DNA of 19,083 nucleotides, taken from the NCBI GenBank assembly GCA_050943225.1, contig JBMNOT010000013.1, forward strand, positions 1 to 19,083. Direction: 5' to 3'. The notes beneath the pieces are model-generated. The model was not told the origin of the DNA. It worked only from the letters and a program-made list of their open reading frames with translations, and did not search any database. Origin of the DNA: SZUA-584 sp050943225. GTDB taxonomy: Bacteria > Bacillota > Clostridia > Christensenellales > SZUA-584. Made by a program: the position numbers and the translations under genes. This document shows positions 8,151 to 14,707 of this stretch, piece after piece (positions within the stretch are counted from its first letter, which is position 1; each line of letters starts with the position of its first letter).

Positions 8151-9203
8151 CTAAAAATGCTTTCGGACATAGTCGGCAAACGCCTTGAGTATGTGCTCCT
8201 CGGGATACGTGCCCACTAAAGCGCCCTTCGCGAACAGCGCAGCCTTGCCGCTGCCGCCGCCCGCAATGCCGATGTCGGCATGGCGCGCTTCGCCCGGGCC
8301 GTTCACCACGCAGCCCATCACCGCCGCCGTTATCGGCTTGCCCGTTTCTGCCAGTATACGCTGCACCCTGTCCGCAAAACCGGCCACGTTGATTCCGGTG
8401 CGCGCGCAGGTGGGGCAGCTGATCACCTCGGGATAAAACGTCCGCACGCCCGCGCTCTGAAGTATACGCCGCGCGGCCTCCACCTCCAGCACCGGATCCC
8501 CCGTGATGGAGACGCGGATGGTGTCGCCGATGCCGTCCAGCAGCAGCGCGCCCAGCCCCACGGCGGATTTTACGAGTGCGCCCTCATACGTGCCCGCCTC
8601 GGTGATGCCGATATGCTGCGGCGCGTCGCACAGCTTCGCAAACGCGCGCACAGCCTGCACACATGCGGGCACGGACGACGCCTTGATAGACACCACGACG
8701 TTGTCGAAGCCCATGTCGTATACCCTGCGCACCCAGGTCAGCGCGCTTTCGGCCAGCGCCTCAGCGGTGGGGCCGCCGTATTTTTTCAGGAGATGAGGCT
8801 CCAGCGAACCCGCGTTGACGCCCACGCGAATCGCCTTGCCGTTCGCTTTCGCGCAGGCGACCACTCTCTCCAAAGCCTTGTCGCCGCGCAGATTGCCGGG
8901 GTTGATGCGCACCTTGTCCGCGCCGTTCTCCAGAGCCAGCACCGCAAGAGCCGGATCAAAGTGTACGTCCGCAATCAGCGGGATATGGATGCCCGCCTTG
9001 ATCTCCCGGAACGCCGGGGCGCAGCTGGTACAATAAAAAGCGCAGCGCACCGCTTCGCAGCCCGCCGCTTCCAGGTGGCTGATCTGCTCCAGAGTGGCCT
9101 GCACGTCCAATGTGTCGGTACTCGTCATCGATTGTATCAGGCAGGCGCTGCCCCCGCCAATCACAGCGTTGCCAATCCTCGCCTGCCGCGTATACGTGCC
9201 CAT
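8151..9203 (-). CDS. ispG: 4-hydroxy-3-methylbut-2-en-1-yl diphosphate synthase IspG (GcpE)
   Basis: Penultimate enzyme of the MEP isoprenoid pathway; reductively converts MEcPP to HMBPP with a [4Fe-4S] cluster. The 350-residue protein has the two-domain bacterial form: a TIM barrel (about 1-245) with QSMTSTDT, ADVHFD, KVRINPGN and GITEAGT, then the cluster domain with SCPTCART (Cys263, Cys266), GCVVNGPGE (Cys298) and Glu305. All three ligands and the glutamate are kept. Odd: in the barrel segment that usually reads like VRVAVPxMEAA, this protein has VRCAFYCTSCAPAF, which creates a CX3CX2C motif (Cys54, Cys58, Cys61) with no length change. The ATG at 9203 is 3 bases past the rseP stop and lacks a strong RBS, which suggests translational coupling. 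Function is secure; the extra cysteines are not explained. Confidence 0.96.
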   Translation of the reverse strand: MGTYTRQARIGNAVIGGGSACLIQSMTSTDTLDVQATLEQISHLEAAGCEAVRCAFYCTSCAPAFREIKAGIHIPLIADVHFDPALAVLALENGADKVRINPGNLRGDKALERVVACAKANGKAIRVGVNAGSLEPHLLKKYGGPTAEALAESALTWVRRVYDMGFDNVVVSIKASSVPACVQAVRAFAKLCDAPQHIGITEAGTYEGALVKSAVGLGALLLDGIGDTIRVSITGDPVLEVEAARRILQSAGVRTFYPEVISCPTCARTGINVAGFADRVQRILAETGKPITAAVMGCVVNGPGEARHADIGIAGGGSGKAALFAKGALVGTYPEEHILKAFADYVRKHF

Positions 9204-9206
9204 GCC

Positions 9207-10235
9207 TTATCCGAACATCCTGACGATATCTTGGTACGTAATGAATATGAAAAGCCCGATAAACAGCACAAACCCTACGAAATGGATAAGCCCTTCCACG
9301 TTGCGCGGCACCGGCTTTTTGAACAGCTTCTCGATGGCGATAAACACCAGCCGTCCGCCGTCCAGCGCGGGCAGGGGCAGCAGGTTGAATATCGCGAGGC
9401 TCGCGTTAATCACCACGCCAAAGCGCAGCACCGTTTCGAAGCTGCTGCGGATGGCCACCCCCAGCTGCTGGACCATACCCACTACGCCTACCACGTTCTC
9501 CATGCCCCGGCCCGCGAAAAGCCCCGCAAGCGCTACCAGCGTTTCGCGGATCAGCAGGTACATCCATTTAAAAGACATCGCCAAAGCCTCGCCCACGCCA
9601 AACGTCCTGCGCTGCGCCCCAATCGCGATGCCAATGCGGTAGGCGTCTTCGCCCTCGTAATACCTGTACGGTATGTTAAAAGACAGCGCCTGCCCGTCCC
9701 GCAGCACCGTAATGGGCATAACCTTGTTGTCCGCCGCTCGCTTGGCCGAGTCGATTTCCATATAGAAATCCATATCGACGTTGTTCATCGACAGGATGAC
9801 ATCGCCTGCCTGAAGCCCTGCGGCCTCGGCCGGGCTGCCCGGCTCCACAGCGCCCACGGTGGGCACGTAGTCGCCGAAGAACCCCAGCACCAGCACGACG
9901 AGTATAAACGCGAATATGATGTTGAACACAGGCCCTGCAGCGATGGTGAGCGCGCGGCGGCCTGCCGGCTGCCGGTTGAACGCGAGGCTGTCGTCCAGCT
10001 CCTCGTCTTCGCCGAAGAACCTGGTGAACCCGCCGAGGAAGAACCAGCGGATGGAATAAACAATGTCGTTTTTGACCCACTGCACGATTTTGGGACCAAA
10101 ACCGATACCAAATTCAGCTATCTTAATGCGGCACGCCCGGCCGATAGAATAATGGCCCAGCTCGTGCACCAAAATAATAATACCGATGAACAGCAGTGCC
10201 AAGGCAAAGCTCAATATGTTCAGTATCGTGTCCAA
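9207..10235 (-). CDS. rseP: Intramembrane site-2 zinc protease RseP (RIP metalloprotease)
   Basis: Membrane-embedded metalloprotease that cuts transmembrane segments of anti-sigma factors and remnant signal peptides. Numbering from the TTG at 10235 (342 residues): TM1 carries HELGH (24-28, zinc ligands and catalytic Glu), followed by the family-typical FGIGFGPKI. One PDZ domain (about 123-193) starts at GAVEPGSPAEAAGLQAGDV. A later TM segment holds NLLPLPALDGGRL with the zinc-binding Asp292, and a last TM segment ends the protein. The usual GGYVKMxGE reads GGFTRFFGE here. The TTG is chosen because AGGAGG (10247-10242) lies 6 nt upstream. A GTG at 10241 would add two residues, but the Shine-Dalgarno abuts it. 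The neighbours dxr and ispG are typical. Its physiological substrate cannot be told from this window. Confidence 0.95.
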   Translation of the reverse strand: MDTILNILSFALALLFIGIIILVHELGHYSIGRACRIKIAEFGIGFGPKIVQWVKNDIVYSIRWFFLGGFTRFFGEDEELDDSLAFNRQPAGRRALTIAAGPVFNIIFAFILVVLVLGFFGDYVPTVGAVEPGSPAEAAGLQAGDVILSMNNVDMDFYMEIDSAKRAADNKVMPITVLRDGQALSFNIPYRYYEGEDAYRIGIAIGAQRRTFGVGEALAMSFKWMYLLIRETLVALAGLFAGRGMENVVGVVGMVQQLGVAIRSSFETVLRFGVVINASLAIFNLLPLPALDGGRLVFIAIEKLFKKPVPRNVEGLIHFVGFVLFIGLFIFITYQDIVRMFG

Positions 10236-10255
10236 GCGCACCCTCCTTTTGTATC

Positions 10256-10264
10256 ATTATATCA
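10256..10264 (-). promoter_or_regulatory. Possible extended -10 promoter element before rseP
   Basis: The minus strand reads TGATATAAT, a perfect TGnTATAAT extended -10, in the 58-nt gap between dxr and rseP. No acceptable -35 hexamer lies at 16-18 nt. The predicted start would leave only 2-3 nt before the Shine-Dalgarno, so this is tentative. Confidence 0.25.
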
Positions 10265-10293
10265 TTCCGGGCCGGACAAAATGCGAACATATT

Positions 10294-11436
10294 TTAAACA
10301 TTGTTGTAAATATAGTTCTTGACTTTCTTGTCGGTGGTGTATATCTCGATCAGCGAGTTGCCCGGCAGGTGCGCGAACTTATTCATCGCGAACGCCACGT
10401 TCTTTTCGATATCGCCGAAAGAGATTTTTCTCTCCAGGAACAGATCCACCGCCGCCTCGTTGGCCGCGTTCATGATGAGCGGCAAAGAGCCACCCTCCCG
10501 GAGGGCGTCCATCGCATGGCGAAGGCAGGGGAACTTGTCGAGATCGGGTTCATGGAACGTCAGCGTGCCGATTTTGGCAAAATCCAGATACCCCACCACG
10601 CTGCTTAGCCGTTCCGGATGCCCGAAGGCATATTGGATAGGCTCGCGCATGTCGGTGGGCCCCAGTTGCGCGATCACCGCGCCGTCGTTATATTCGATCA
10701 TGGAATGGATGATGCTCTGCCGGTGCACCACCACGGAAATCTTCTCGGGCGGCATGTCAAACAGCCAGCGCGCCTCAATGATCTCCAGCCCCTTGTTCAT
10801 GTAGGTAGCGCAGTCCACAGTGATCTTTTTGCCCATGCGCCAGTTGGGGTGGCGCAGCGCCTGTTCCACCGTCGCTTTCTCGATCTCTTCTTTTTTCCAG
10901 TCGAAGAACGGCCCGCCCGACGCCGTGAGGATGATGCGGCGCACCTTGGTGGTGTCCATACCGCCCAGGCACTGGTAGATGGCGCACAGCTCGCTGTCCA
11001 CCGGAAACACCTCGGACTTGCTCGTCTTCATCTTCTGCTTGACGATGTGCCCGCCACAAACCAATGATTCCTTGTTGGCGAGCGCCACGTTGACGCCCCT
11101 ATCCAGACACTCGATGAGCGGCGGCAGCCCCGCTATGCCCACCACGGCGATCAGCACAATGTCCGGATCGCCTACGCTGCACGATTCCAGCAGCCCCTGT
11201 ATGCCAAAGCCCACGCGTACGCCTTTGGGCACTTTTTTCTCAAACTCGAGGTCTCCCGGGCTTCCCGTCACGCCGATATATTTCGCGCCGAACTTTTTCG
11301 CCAGCACCAGAAGCTCTTCGCTGGCGTGGTGCGCCGTCATGGCGGTCACACAAAACCGGTCGGGAAACTTCTCTATGACATCCAGCGCCTGCCGTCCTAC
11401 CGAACCGGTTGCGCCCAGTATTGCAATTTTCTTCAT
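10294..11436 (-). CDS. dxr: 1-deoxy-D-xylulose 5-phosphate reductoisomerase
   Basis: First committed step of the MEP pathway: DXP to 2-C-methyl-D-erythritol 4-phosphate with NADPH. The 380-residue protein has GATGSVG (8-14) for the nucleotide, LANKESLV (119-126), the metal triad Asp147/Ser148/Glu149 and Glu218, TASGGPF (171-177), the flap HPNW (196-199), and Asn214/Lys215. Odd: the Ser equivalent to E. coli Ser222 is Cys209 (VDCATYMNK), the His after DSE is Leu150, and the residue after HPNW is Arg200 rather than Ser. These are all near the substrate phosphate or flap. The ATG at 11436 follows the cdsA stop by 4 nt, and its RBS (AAGGATGAG) overlaps the end of cdsA. Family assignment is secure; the effect of the substitutions is unknown. 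Confidence 0.96.
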   Translation of the reverse strand: MKKIAILGATGSVGRQALDVIEKFPDRFCVTAMTAHHASEELLVLAKKFGAKYIGVTGSPGDLEFEKKVPKGVRVGFGIQGLLESCSVGDPDIVLIAVVGIAGLPPLIECLDRGVNVALANKESLVCGGHIVKQKMKTSKSEVFPVDSELCAIYQCLGGMDTTKVRRIILTASGGPFFDWKKEEIEKATVEQALRHPNWRMGKKITVDCATYMNKGLEIIEARWLFDMPPEKISVVVHRQSIIHSMIEYNDGAVIAQLGPTDMREPIQYAFGHPERLSSVVGYLDFAKIGTLTFHEPDLDKFPCLRHAMDALREGGSLPLIMNAANEAAVDLFLERKISFGDIEKNVAFAMNKFAHLPGNSLIEIYTTDKKVKNYIYNNV

Positions 11437-11440
11437 CCAC

Positions 11441-12250
11441 TCATCCTTGTTTTATAATGATGGTATAAAAAGCGAACACAGCCGGAGCAACGAACAGCAC
11501 GCTGTCCAGCCGGTCCATCGCGCCGCCGTGCGGGCCCATAATCCACCCGAAATCCTTGATGCCCAAACGCCGCTTCACGGACGACGCCGACAGGTCTCCC
11601 ACCTGGGCAAGCACCGCCAGCACCAGCCCCAGCGGCAGATATGCCCAGGGACTGATGTTCACGCCGAACGCTCCCTGCAGGATGGCCCCAAACGCCAGCA
11701 CGGCCGCCGCACCAAACACGGTGCCGCATATCGCCCCTTCCACCGTCTTCTTGGGGCTTATCGCCTCGGCCAGTTTGTGTTTGCCGAAAAGCCTGCCCCC
11801 AAAATAGGCGAAGGAGTCGGTGACGATGGTGCTGCCAAACGCGATGATCAGCAGAAACCGGGACTCCACTGCGGGCGGCGTGCACATAATGCCCAGCAGT
11901 GAAGAGAAAAACAGCCCCGGATATACCATGGGCAGCACGGTAAACAGCCCGTCCACCACGCTGCGGCTCGAGAACACCAGTATGGCAAATACGGTCATCA
12001 CGCCGACCGTCAGCAGTATTGCCATGCCGGTCTGCCCGCCCACAAACTCGTAAGCGGGATACAGCAGCACCGCAAACGCATAACCCACCGCACGCATCGG
12101 CCGCGCCACAGCAGATGCCGCGTTCATCATCTCATGAACGCACAGCACACCCACCAGCGCGACGACAATCTTCCCATACAGCCCGTGCAGCCATATGACA
12201 GACACCAACAGCGCCAGCGCCGGTATGGCGATGAGTATTCTTTTTAACAA
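11441..12250 (-). CDS. cdsA: Phosphatidate cytidylyltransferase
   Basis: Makes CDP-diacylglycerol from CTP and phosphatidic acid in the membrane, the precursor of all major phospholipids. The 269-residue protein (numbered from the TTG at 12250) is polytopic, with about eight hydrophobic segments. The conserved VTDSFAYFGGRLFGKHK region begins at 143, with SPKKTVEG at 165-172. The CTP-transferase signature (SxxKRxxxxKDxxxxxxxHGGxxDRxD) is at 224-249. The TTG is preferred because GGAGG (12264-12260) lies 9 nt upstream and the resulting MLKRILIAIP is a typical CdsA start. A GTG at 12286 would add 12 residues with no RBS. It lies between uppS and dxr in the long operon, the common clostridial order. 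Confidence 0.94.
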   Translation of the reverse strand: MLKRILIAIPALALLVSVIWLHGLYGKIVVALVGVLCVHEMMNAASAVARPMRAVGYAFAVLLYPAYEFVGGQTGMAILLTVGVMTVFAILVFSSRSVVDGLFTVLPMVYPGLFFSSLLGIMCTPPAVESRFLLIIAFGSTIVTDSFAYFGGRLFGKHKLAEAISPKKTVEGAICGTVFGAAAVLAFGAILQGAFGVNISPWAYLPLGLVLAVLAQVGDLSASSVKRRLGIKDFGWIMGPHGGAMDRLDSVLFVAPAVFAFYTIIIKQG

Positions 12251-12300
12251 CCCCCACGACCTCCAATATACGCGGCTCAAAACCACGCCTTACGGGACGG

Positions 12301-13062
12301 TCACACCCCGCCAAAGCGGCGGTTCCGGCCGGCAAAATCCACCAGCGCCTTGGCGTATTCCGCTTCGTCGAAGTCCGGCCAATGCGTATCGGTGAAGTAC
12401 AGCTCCGCGTAAGCCAGCTGATACAGCAAAAAGTTGCTGATGCGCATCTCGCCGCCCGTCCGGATCATAAGATCCGGGTCCGGCTCGCCCGCGGTCTGCA
12501 GCGCGGACGATATCCAGGCCTCCTCCACCTTCTCGGGCGGCACGCCCTCCGTCAGCGCGCGCCGCACAACGGCCACCAGCTCCTGCCGGCCGCCGTAGTT
12601 GATCGCCATGTTGACGGTGAGCCCGGTGTTGTTCTTAGTGGTTTCCACCGCCCGCGCGATTTCCGTCTGAACGTTTTCGGGCAAAGCGGAGATATCGCCC
12701 AGCGTGCGGATACGCACGCTCTTCTCGTGCAGCTCGGGCAGCTCCTTTGCTAGGTATTCCACCAACAGCGACATCAGCGTGCTTACTTCATCGGCAGGCC
12801 GCTTCCAGTTTTCAGTGGAAAACGCGTACAGCGTGAGATACCGGATACCGATATCCGAGCTCATGCGGATGATGGTGCGTACGCGCTCCACGCCGGCTCT
12901 ATGACCGGCGCTGCGCGGCAAACCGCGCTGTTTCGCCCAGCGCCCGTTGCCGTCCATGATCACCGCCACATGGGCTGGCAGCTTTTCCCTGTCGATCTGG
13001 TCGTAGACCTGCGTATTCGGCCGGCGCCGTCGGCCCAGCATTATACCCGCAAAAACGCCCAA
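12301..13062 (-). CDS. uppS: Isoprenyl transferase, di-trans,poly-cis undecaprenyl diphosphate synthase
   Basis: Condenses isopentenyl diphosphate units onto farnesyl diphosphate to build the C55 carrier for peptidoglycan and wall polymers; a cytosolic enzyme acting at the membrane. The 253-residue protein carries the cis-prenyltransferase motifs HVAVIMDGNGRWAK (31-44, catalytic Asp37), the GHRAG diphosphate-binding stretch (53-57), FSTENWKRP (81-89), NYGGRQE (155-161) and the C-terminal RTGGEMRISNFL (201-212) with the substrate-binding Arg and Ser. The motif continues with LLYQ where LLWQ is usual. A basic GRRRRP stretch (10-15) precedes the domain. The TTG start at 13062 has AGGAG (13074-13070) 7 nt upstream, and the stop codon of the preceding small gene lies inside that RBS region. 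An ATG at 13041 is an alternative start but has a weaker RBS. Confidence 0.96.
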   Translation of the reverse strand: MGVFAGIMLGRRRRPNTQVYDQIDREKLPAHVAVIMDGNGRWAKQRGLPRSAGHRAGVERVRTIIRMSSDIGIRYLTLYAFSTENWKRPADEVSTLMSLLVEYLAKELPELHEKSVRIRTLGDISALPENVQTEIARAVETTKNNTGLTVNMAINYGGRQELVAVVRRALTEGVPPEKVEEAWISSALQTAGEPDPDLMIRTGGEMRISNFLLYQLAYAELYFTDTHWPDFDEAEYAKALVDFAGRNRRFGGV

Positions 13063-13072
13063 GCCTTTTCTC

Positions 13073-13273
13073 CTAATCCGCCTGTGTCCGAAAATCCGAC
13101 ACAGTTATCTCCACTTTATTATGGCCAACGCCGCGCTGGCGTATCACGCGGGACGAATCCGCCCCGTCCACCCCGCGGCGCGACCGGTAAACAACGCAGC
13201 TCACCTCAAATCCTAACGCCATGAGGCGCTGCTGCGCTTCTTCCATGCTAAGTCCGATCATGCACGGGATCAT
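13073..13273 (-). CDS. Small PASTA-like protein of unknown function
   Basis: A 66-residue protein that looks like one stand-alone PASTA-type module. MIGLSMEEAQQRLMALGFEV resembles the usual PxxxGxxxxxAxxxLxxxGF helix-strand start, and VIRQRGVGHNKVEITVSD resembles the closing strand pair. It has no signal peptide, TM segment or kinase domain. The ATG overlaps the frr stop as ATGA (13273-13270), so translation is probably coupled. The stop (TAG) lies against the RBS of uppS, 10 nt before its start. This squeeze between two essential genes argues that it is real and expressed at a similar level. Extracellular PASTA repeats bind muropeptides or beta-lactams, but a cytosolic single module has no function I can name. 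It could also be just a diverged fold of similar shape. Confidence 0.75.
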   Translation of the reverse strand: MIPCMIGLSMEEAQQRLMALGFEVSCVVYRSRRGVDGADSSRVIRQRGVGHNKVEITVSDFRTQAD

Positions 13274-13830
13274 ACCGCCATGATCTCTTTCTCTTTTTCC
13301 TTCACGATATCGTCTATCTGCTTGGTAAATTCGTTGGTTAATTTCTGTACCTCTTCTTCCAGATCTTTGTAATCGTCTTCCGTAATCTCGCTCGCCTTTT
13401 TGGCCTTCTTGAACGTATCGTTGGCATCGCGGCGAATGGAGCGAATCGCCACCTTGGCCTCCTCGCCTTTCTTGTGGATGGTTTTGGCGAGCTCCTTACG
13501 GCGCTCTTCCGTCAGCTCGGGGATCACCAGGCGGATTACCTTGCCGTCATTGGTGGGGTTAATCCCCAGGTCCGACTTCTGGATCGCTTTTTCCACCTCA
13601 GGAATCATCTTCACGTCCCAAAGGGAGATCACAAGCAGGCGCGGTTCAGGCGCCGAAATATTTCCAATCTGGTTGAGCGGCGTGGGAACTCCGTAATAGT
13701 CCACCATAATGCCGTCAAGTAACTGGGGGTTGGCCCGTCCGGCCCGGATATGCGTCAGTTCCTTTCTGAAAACGGCGATCGTTTTCTCCATTTTCGTTCT
13801 GGCCGTATTCAGCGTATCGTTAACTTGCAT
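13270..13830 (-). CDS. frr: Ribosome-recycling factor
   Basis: RRF splits post-termination ribosomes together with EF-G. The 186-residue protein is of standard length: a three-helix bundle starting MEKTIAVFRKELTHIRAGRA and the inserted beta domain with YYGVPTPLNQIGNI (about 45-58) and SLWDVKMIPEVEKAI (69-83). The closing helix includes RRKELAK (109-115) and a long charged segment to the end. AGGAGG (13844-13839) lies 8 nt before the ATG. The stop overlaps the start of the small PASTA-like gene. It follows pyrH after 40 nt, the usual order in Bacillota. Confidence 0.98.
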   Translation of the reverse strand: MQVNDTLNTARTKMEKTIAVFRKELTHIRAGRANPQLLDGIMVDYYGVPTPLNQIGNISAPEPRLLVISLWDVKMIPEVEKAIQKSDLGINPTNDGKVIRLVIPELTEERRKELAKTIHKKGEEAKVAIRSIRRDANDTFKKAKKASEITEDDYKDLEEEVQKLTNEFTKQIDDIVKEKEKEIMAV

Positions 13831-13870
13831 ACTCTTGACCTCCTATTTGATTTCGCCTTAAAGCGTTTTG

Positions 13871-14593
13871 TCACGGCGCGGAGTTGATCCGCGTCCCAAT
13901 GTTCTCTCCCATCACCACGCGTTTGATGCCGTTCGGCACGTCCAGTCCGAAGCACACGATCGGAATATTGTTGTCCATGCACAGCGATACCGCCGTGGTA
14001 TCCATGACAGTCAGTTTCTGGTTGATCACGTCGATATAGCTGATAAAATCGTACATCTTGGCGTTCGGGTTTATCTTGGGGTCGCTGTCGTACACGCCTC
14101 TCACGTTTTTGGCGAGCAGTATCAGTTCCGCCTCGATCTCAGCCGCCCGCAGCGCCGCCGCAGTGTCCGTCGAGAAATACGGGTTACCGGTGCCGCAGGC
14201 GAATATCACCACTCGCCCTTTTTCCAGGTGCCGCATCGCCCGCCGCCGGATGTACGGCTCGGCGATCTGCCGCATCTCGATAGCGGTCAAAACCCGCGTC
14301 TGCATGCCCTTGTTCTCCAGCGCATCCTGCATCGCGAGGGCGTTGATCACAGTGGCCAGCATTCCCATATGGTCCGCCGTGGTACGGTCCATGCCTATGC
14401 CCCTGCGGCCGCGCCAGATGTTGCCGCCGCCCACGATGATGCCGATCTCCACGCCCAGCTTTGCCACCTCGATCACCTGGTCGGCCACGCTGCCAATCAC
14501 ATCGAAATCAAAACCCAAGCCGACATCGCCCGCCAGGGCTTCGCCGCTGATCTTCAGAATAATTCTTTTATATTTCGGCACACCGTTCGACAT
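13871..14593 (-). CDS. pyrH: UMP kinase
   Basis: Phosphorylates UMP to UDP; a cytosolic hexamer of the amino-acid-kinase fold, feeding RNA, DNA and UDP-sugar synthesis. The 240-residue protein has LKISGEAL (13-20), VGGGNIWRG (54-62), DRTTADHMGMLA (69-80), the GTGNPYFSTDTAAA loop (134-147) and VRGVYDSDPK (164-173), with all conserved positions kept. The ATG at 14593 has GAAAGGAAG (14608-14600) 6 nt upstream. It is the first gene after the tsf terminator. I could not find a convincing promoter in the 14594-14663 gap: AT-rich -10-like boxes there would place the start inside the RBS. Expression by read-through past tsf is therefore likely. Confidence 0.98.
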   Translation of the reverse strand: MSNGVPKYKRIILKISGEALAGDVGLGFDFDVIGSVADQVIEVAKLGVEIGIIVGGGNIWRGRRGIGMDRTTADHMGMLATVINALAMQDALENKGMQTRVLTAIEMRQIAEPYIRRRAMRHLEKGRVVIFACGTGNPYFSTDTAAALRAAEIEAELILLAKNVRGVYDSDPKINPNAKMYDFISYIDVINQKLTVMDTTAVSLCMDNNIPIVCFGLDVPNGIKRVVMGENIGTRINSAP

Positions 14594-14618
14594 AACATGC
14601 TTCCTTTCTATATAATAG

Positions 14619-14638
14619 ATAGCCCAAAATAGCCCAAA
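14619..14638. repeat. Perfect tandem 10-bp repeat upstream of pyrH
   Basis: ATAGCCCAAA occurs twice head to tail (14619-14628 and 14629-14638) in the pyrH 5' region, 26 nt before the ATG. No known regulator site is recognised. It could be an operator or a chance duplication. Confidence 0.6.
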
Positions 14639-14663
14639 CGCCTGCTTAACCGGCCTTTTGCAG

Positions 14664-14693
14664 AAAAGGGGAGAGCTATCCTAAGGCTCTCCC
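14664..14693 (-). terminator. Intrinsic terminator after tsf
   Basis: GGGAGAGC pairs perfectly with GCTCTCCC (8 bp; arms 14693-14686 and 14676-14669, 9-nt loop), followed on the minus strand by C and T4. It begins 15 nt after the tsf stop. The T tract is short, so partial read-through into pyrH is plausible. Confidence 0.75.
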
Positions 14694-14707
14694 TCCCGTT
14701 GTCTCAT

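Noticed and set aside
9010..9050. A pair of compensating frameshifts as the cause of the odd IspG segment
   Set aside because: Both other frames across this stretch give no better match to the usual IspG sequence, and the alignment length is unchanged. Substitution is the simpler reading, though sequence error cannot be excluded.
8280..10322. 680-codon open frame on the plus strand across ispG, rseP and the dxr end
   Set aside because: It is the complement of three well-recognised genes. Its translation is rich in His/Arg/Ala/Gln as expected for an antisense frame of GC-rich DNA, it shows no domain, and it has no RBS.
11453..11458. Plus-strand TATAAT near the end of cdsA as an antisense promoter
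   Set aside because: The bases encode the conserved reading frame of cdsA, there is no good -35, and no plus-strand gene follows.
13040..13045. Minus-strand TATAAT inside the uppS start region
   Set aside because: No -35 at a suitable distance (AAAGGC at 17 nt) and it lies within coding sequence.
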